Part shown: one piece after another, positions 61,353 through 64,000 of the stretch
How positions within the stretch are numbered: the first letter of the stretch is position 1
How the letters are laid out: each line of letters starts with the position of its first letter
Assembly (NCBI GenBank): GCA_023415205.1
Contig: JAEZLR010000027.1
Span: forward strand, 47,569-111,568
Source of the DNA: Bacillota bacterium
GTDB lineage: Bacteria > Bacillota > Clostridia > DSM-8532
DNA: 64,000 nt
Reading direction: 5' to 3'
Translations under genes and position numbers: made by a program
Notes under the pieces: model-generated
Seen by the model: the letters and a program-made list of their open reading frames with translations, nothing else
What the model was told of the DNA's origin: nothing
Database searches by the model: none

Positions 61353-61381
61353 ATTATACCTATTTCCGCCATAAAATTCAA
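61353..61381 (-). promoter_or_regulatory. Promoter of the dnaJ-like-clpB operon
   Basis: On the minus strand TTGAAT (61381-61376) and TATAAT (61358-61353) have a 17-base spacer. The CtsR operator overlaps the expected +1 to +20 region. Confidence 0.85.
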
Positions 61382-61463
61382 TATTTTATTTTGCATATTA
61401 ATTGTTTTATTATGTTATATAGGGTAAATAATAAACAAAGCTGTTTTGGGGAGGAAGGAATAC

Positions 61464-62744
61464 ATGACAAGAAAAGAAATTGTTGCCCTGCTGCTTGCTG
61501 GCGGGCAGGGTAGCCGACTTGGCGTACTCACCAAAAATATCGCCAAGCCTGCGGTTCTCTATGGCGGAAAGTATCGTATCATTGATTTTACCTTAAGCAA
61601 CTGCATCAATTCCGGTATAGATACAGTAGGTGTTTTGACTCAATATCAACCACTGAAATTGAATTCTCACATCGGAATCGGTAAGCCTTGGGACTTGGAT
61701 CGTGTCAATGGCGGAATCACTATTCTGGCACCCTATATGAAGACAGAGAAGGGGGAATGGTATTCGGGAACGGCAGATGCCGTCTATCAAAATATTCATT
61801 ATGTCAATGAAATGTCCCCGAAATATGTGATCATCCTCTCCGGTGATCATATCTATAAAATGAACTACTCTGAGATGCTGGAATACCATAAAAAGACCAA
61901 GGCCGATGCCACCATTTCGGTCATTGACGTACCTTATGAGGAAGCCAGCCGCTACGGCATTATGAACACTCATGAGGACGGCACCATCTATGAATTTGAA
62001 GAAAAGCCCAAAAACCCCAAGAGTACTTTGGCGTCCATGGGTATCTATATTTTTAACTGGGATTGCCTACGGGAATATCTGACGAATGATCACCTGAAAA
62101 GTATGTCTGACCATGATTTTGGAAAAAATATCATCCCGGACATGCTGGCAGACGGAAAGAAAATGTGCGCTTATCGGTTTGTAGGCTATTGGCGGGATGT
62201 GGGAACCCTTCAGGCCTATTGGGAATCCACCATAAACCTAACTGAGCGTATTCCTGATTTCAACATGTACGACGCCTATTGGAAAATATTCACTCCTAAT
62301 CCCGTTTATCCGGCCCATTTCATCGGGGATACGGGAAGGGTTGAAAAATCAGTCATCGCAGAGGGCTGCATGGTCTATGGCACCGTCCGTAACTCAGTGA
62401 TATTTCCCGGGGTTACCATTAATGAGGGAACGGTCATTGAGGACTCCATCATTATGTCCGATGCACTCATCGGAGCCAATTCCGAAATTTACTGCTCCAT
62501 CATTGGAGAGTCCAGCGTTATAGGAAATAACGTAAAATGTGGCGTAGGAGAATTTGCAGAAAGTACCTACAATTCCAAAGTCTATGATTCCAAAATAACC
62601 GTTATCGGCTCCAATGCCGTCATTCCCAATAATACAGTGTTGGGTAAGAATGTGGTCATCGACAACTATATCACCCCCCATGATTTTGAAAGTAATTTCA
62701 TCCCATCGGGCGGATCAATTATCAAGGGAGGCGACAACGAATGA
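61464..62744 (+). CDS. glgC: Glucose-1-phosphate adenylyltransferase GlgC
   Basis: A 426-residue ADP-glucose pyrophosphorylase, the committed step of glycogen synthesis. The nucleotidyltransferase domain has LLAGGQGSRLG (about residues 9-19), PAVLYGGKYRIIDF (about 28-41), GTADAVYQN (about 98-106) and SGDHIYKMNY (about 122-131); a left-handed beta-helix of hexapeptide repeats covers about 290-415. ATG 61464 has SD GGAGGAAGG. Its stop overlaps the glgD start in an ATGA, so the two subunits are translationally coupled. Confidence 0.97.
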   Translation: MTRKEIVALLLAGGQGSRLGVLTKNIAKPAVLYGGKYRIIDFTLSNCINSGIDTVGVLTQYQPLKLNSHIGIGKPWDLDRVNGGITILAPYMKTEKGEWYSGTADAVYQNIHYVNEMSPKYVIILSGDHIYKMNYSEMLEYHKKTKADATISVIDVPYEEASRYGIMNTHEDGTIYEFEEKPKNPKSTLASMGIYIFNWDCLREYLTNDHLKSMSDHDFGKNIIPDMLADGKKMCAYRFVGYWRDVGTLQAYWESTINLTERIPDFNMYDAYWKIFTPNPVYPAHFIGDTGRVEKSVIAEGCMVYGTVRNSVIFPGVTINEGTVIEDSIIMSDALIGANSEIYCSIIGESSVIGNNVKCGVGEFAESTYNSKVYDSKITVIGSNAVIPNNTVLGKNVVIDNYITPHDFESNFIPSGGSIIKGGDNE

Positions 62745-63862
62745 AATCAACAATGGGTATTATTCTGACCGGTGGCAAGAACAGCCGTCTTAAAGAGCTC
62801 TCACTGGAAAGGTCCATCGCTGCGGTTCCCTTTGGAGGCAAATACAGGGTTATTGATTTTACTCTCTCCAATATGGTCAATTCTGGCATCACCAATGTGG
62901 GCGTCCTGACCCAATACAACATCCGCTCCCTGATGGATCATCTGGGCTCGGGAAAGGAATGGGATCTGGACAGGAAGAATGAAGGTCTTTTTATCTTCCC
63001 TCCCTATCTCTCCGAATTCGGAACAGGGTGGTATAAAGGGACTGCCGACGCCATGTATAACAACCTGACCTTCCTCTTAAGAAGCGACGAGGAGTTTGTG
63101 GTCATCGGACAAGGCTATGCCATTTATAATATGGACTTTAATCCCATGCTGGAGCAGCATATCCAGAAAAATGCCGATATCACCATTGCATGCAGGAATA
63201 TGAGCGATTTCTCCTATAACGATCAAAAGCTGATGGGGATGGTGGAGATCAACGAAGATGGCCGGATAACCGACTTCATGGAAAAACCCTTAAATCCGAA
63301 AAACAGCATGGGCTCTATGGGCGTTTATATCATAAGGCGCCAGCTTCTCATCGAGCTTTTGCAGGACAGCGCCGCCAAGGGCCAGACTGAATTTGTGCAG
63401 GATATTATCGTCAGAAACACCGATAACCTCAAGATTTATTCCTATACCTTCTCTGGCTATTGGCGTCCCTTAAGCAATATTCAGCTCTATTACAGGACCA
63501 ATATGGAGCTTCTGAATCCCAAGGTCAGGCTGGAGCTCTTTATGAGCCGCCGCAAAATTTTTACCAAGGTAAAGGACGAAGCGCCCGCCAAGTATAATGA
63601 GGAAGCCAAGGTTCGAAACTCCATTGTAGCCGATGGCTGTATTATTGAAGGCGAGGTGGAGAACTGCGTTCTCTTCCGGGGTGTGCGGGTCATGAAGGGT
63701 GCAGTTATCAAGAACAGCCTTATCATGCAGGGCACGGTGATCGAAAAGGACGCTGTATTAAGCTACTGCATCCTCGACAAGGGTGTCACCATCACCGCAG
63801 GAAAGACCTTGAACGGGGATTCCGAGTGGCCCCTGATAGTGGGTAAGAATGTGAAAGTATAA
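62741..63862 (+). CDS. glgD: Glucose-1-phosphate adenylyltransferase subunit GlgD
   Basis: A 373-residue paralogue of GlgC, the Firmicute GlgD subunit that forms a hetero-oligomer with GlgC and raises its activity. The N-terminal TGGKNSRLKELSLERS (in part) differs from the catalytic GGxGxRL loop; FGGKYRVIDFTLSNM, GTADAMYNN and QGYAIYNMDF are retained. A hexapeptide-repeat C-terminal domain follows (about 280-373). It overlaps glgC by 4 bases. No glgA, glgB or glgP is visible, but the window ends soon after. Confidence 0.95.
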   Translation: MKSTMGIILTGGKNSRLKELSLERSIAAVPFGGKYRVIDFTLSNMVNSGITNVGVLTQYNIRSLMDHLGSGKEWDLDRKNEGLFIFPPYLSEFGTGWYKGTADAMYNNLTFLLRSDEEFVVIGQGYAIYNMDFNPMLEQHIQKNADITIACRNMSDFSYNDQKLMGMVEINEDGRITDFMEKPLNPKNSMGSMGVYIIRRQLLIELLQDSAAKGQTEFVQDIIVRNTDNLKIYSYTFSGYWRPLSNIQLYYRTNMELLNPKVRLELFMSRRKIFTKVKDEAPAKYNEEAKVRNSIVADGCIIEGEVENCVLFRGVRVMKGAVIKNSLIMQGTVIEKDAVLSYCILDKGVTITAGKTLNGDSEWPLIVGKNVKV

Positions 63863-63873
63863 GGTTATAATAC

Positions 63874-63917
63874 AAAAGGGGCTGTCTCAAAATAAAACTT
63901 TGAGATAGCCTCTTTTT
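63874..63917. terminator. Terminator of glgD
   Basis: A 14-bp stem (63878-63891 with 63899-63912, two G-U pairs) is preceded by AAAA and followed by TTTTT. Its left arm AAGGGGCTGTCTCAAAA resembles the terminal inverted repeat of repeat copy A, so it may derive from, or be, a mobile element end. Confidence 0.82.
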
Positions 63918-64000
63918 AATGCCTAAAAACACAAAAGACGGGTCCAAAAGACTCGTCAAATGCGGTAGAATATAGTTGTGAAGCCGATATTACTACAACA
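63918..64000. other. Non-coding right edge, possible left end of a mobile element
   Basis: No gene is visible. A second small hairpin (GACGGGTC 63937-63944 with GACTCGTC 63950-63957) follows the glgD terminator. The succession of a GGGGCTGTCTCAAAA end and this hairpin reminds me of leaders of IS elements, but no transposase is in view. Confidence 0.3.

Overview
The window looks like a chromosomal segment of an anaerobic, low-to-mid G+C Gram-positive bacterium of the class Clostridia. The evidence is the gene set (RNase Y, YmdB, a CtsR operator, DUF1836, the cdd-era-recO cluster, GlgC/GlgD, meso-diaminopimelate dehydrogenase), strong SD sequences, frequent GTG/TTG starts and classic TTGACA/TATAAT promoters. 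I cannot name a genus. About 52 protein genes, one tRNA, one riboswitch and two related non-coding repeats fill the window. Most genes are on the minus strand.

Layout. 1-12 kb: partial ymdB, rny, folD, a GNAT acetyltransferase, ddh, then a translationally coupled ftsK-TPR-ygiQ string. 12-14 kb: a lysine riboswitch with its own promoter, antiterminator and terminator reads into dapA-dapB. Together with ddh at 4.4-5.4 kb these give the short dehydrogenase route to meso-diaminopimelate. 14-17 kb: DUF624 membrane protein, LURP-one/YxjI protein, tRNA-Leu(GAG), CPBP protease. 17-20 kb: a four-gene minus-strand operon arsR-hgcA-hgcB-acr3, i.e. the mercury methylation pair HgcAB placed between an arsenic-type repressor and an arsenite efflux pump. 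20-23 kb: a PurF-like protein without the N-terminal nucleophilic Cys, and DUF1846. 23.4-30.8 kb: a single-module NRPS (C-A-PCP-TE) overlapping a 7TM-PAS histidine kinase, followed by a REC-HD-GYP response regulator, apparently one operon. 31-34 kb: carB without carA. 34.2-34.6 kb: a repeat element related to one at 19.9-20.1 kb. 34.6-45 kb: sirtuin, arginine decarboxylase, galE, an NlpC/P60 hydrolase with a PKAT-repeat linker, hotdog thioesterase, AI-2E family permease, Ca2+ P-type ATPase. 45-56 kb: TetR, SGNH hydrolase, DUF1836, GyrI-like, ADP-forming acyl-CoA synthetase, AlbA_2/Schlafen-like protein, recO-era-cdd, an OmpR/EnvZ-type two-component pair. 56-64 kb: small zinc-ribbon protein, RNase Z, CtsR-controlled dnaJ-clpB, and glgC-glgD.

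The two most interesting loci are the hgcAB operon with its arsenic-type partners, which predicts methylmercury formation, and the NRPS/histidine kinase/HD-GYP operon, which looks like a small peptide product tied to a dedicated c-di-GMP-lowering signalling pathway. All family assignments come from reading motifs and remembered family features; no database search was run.
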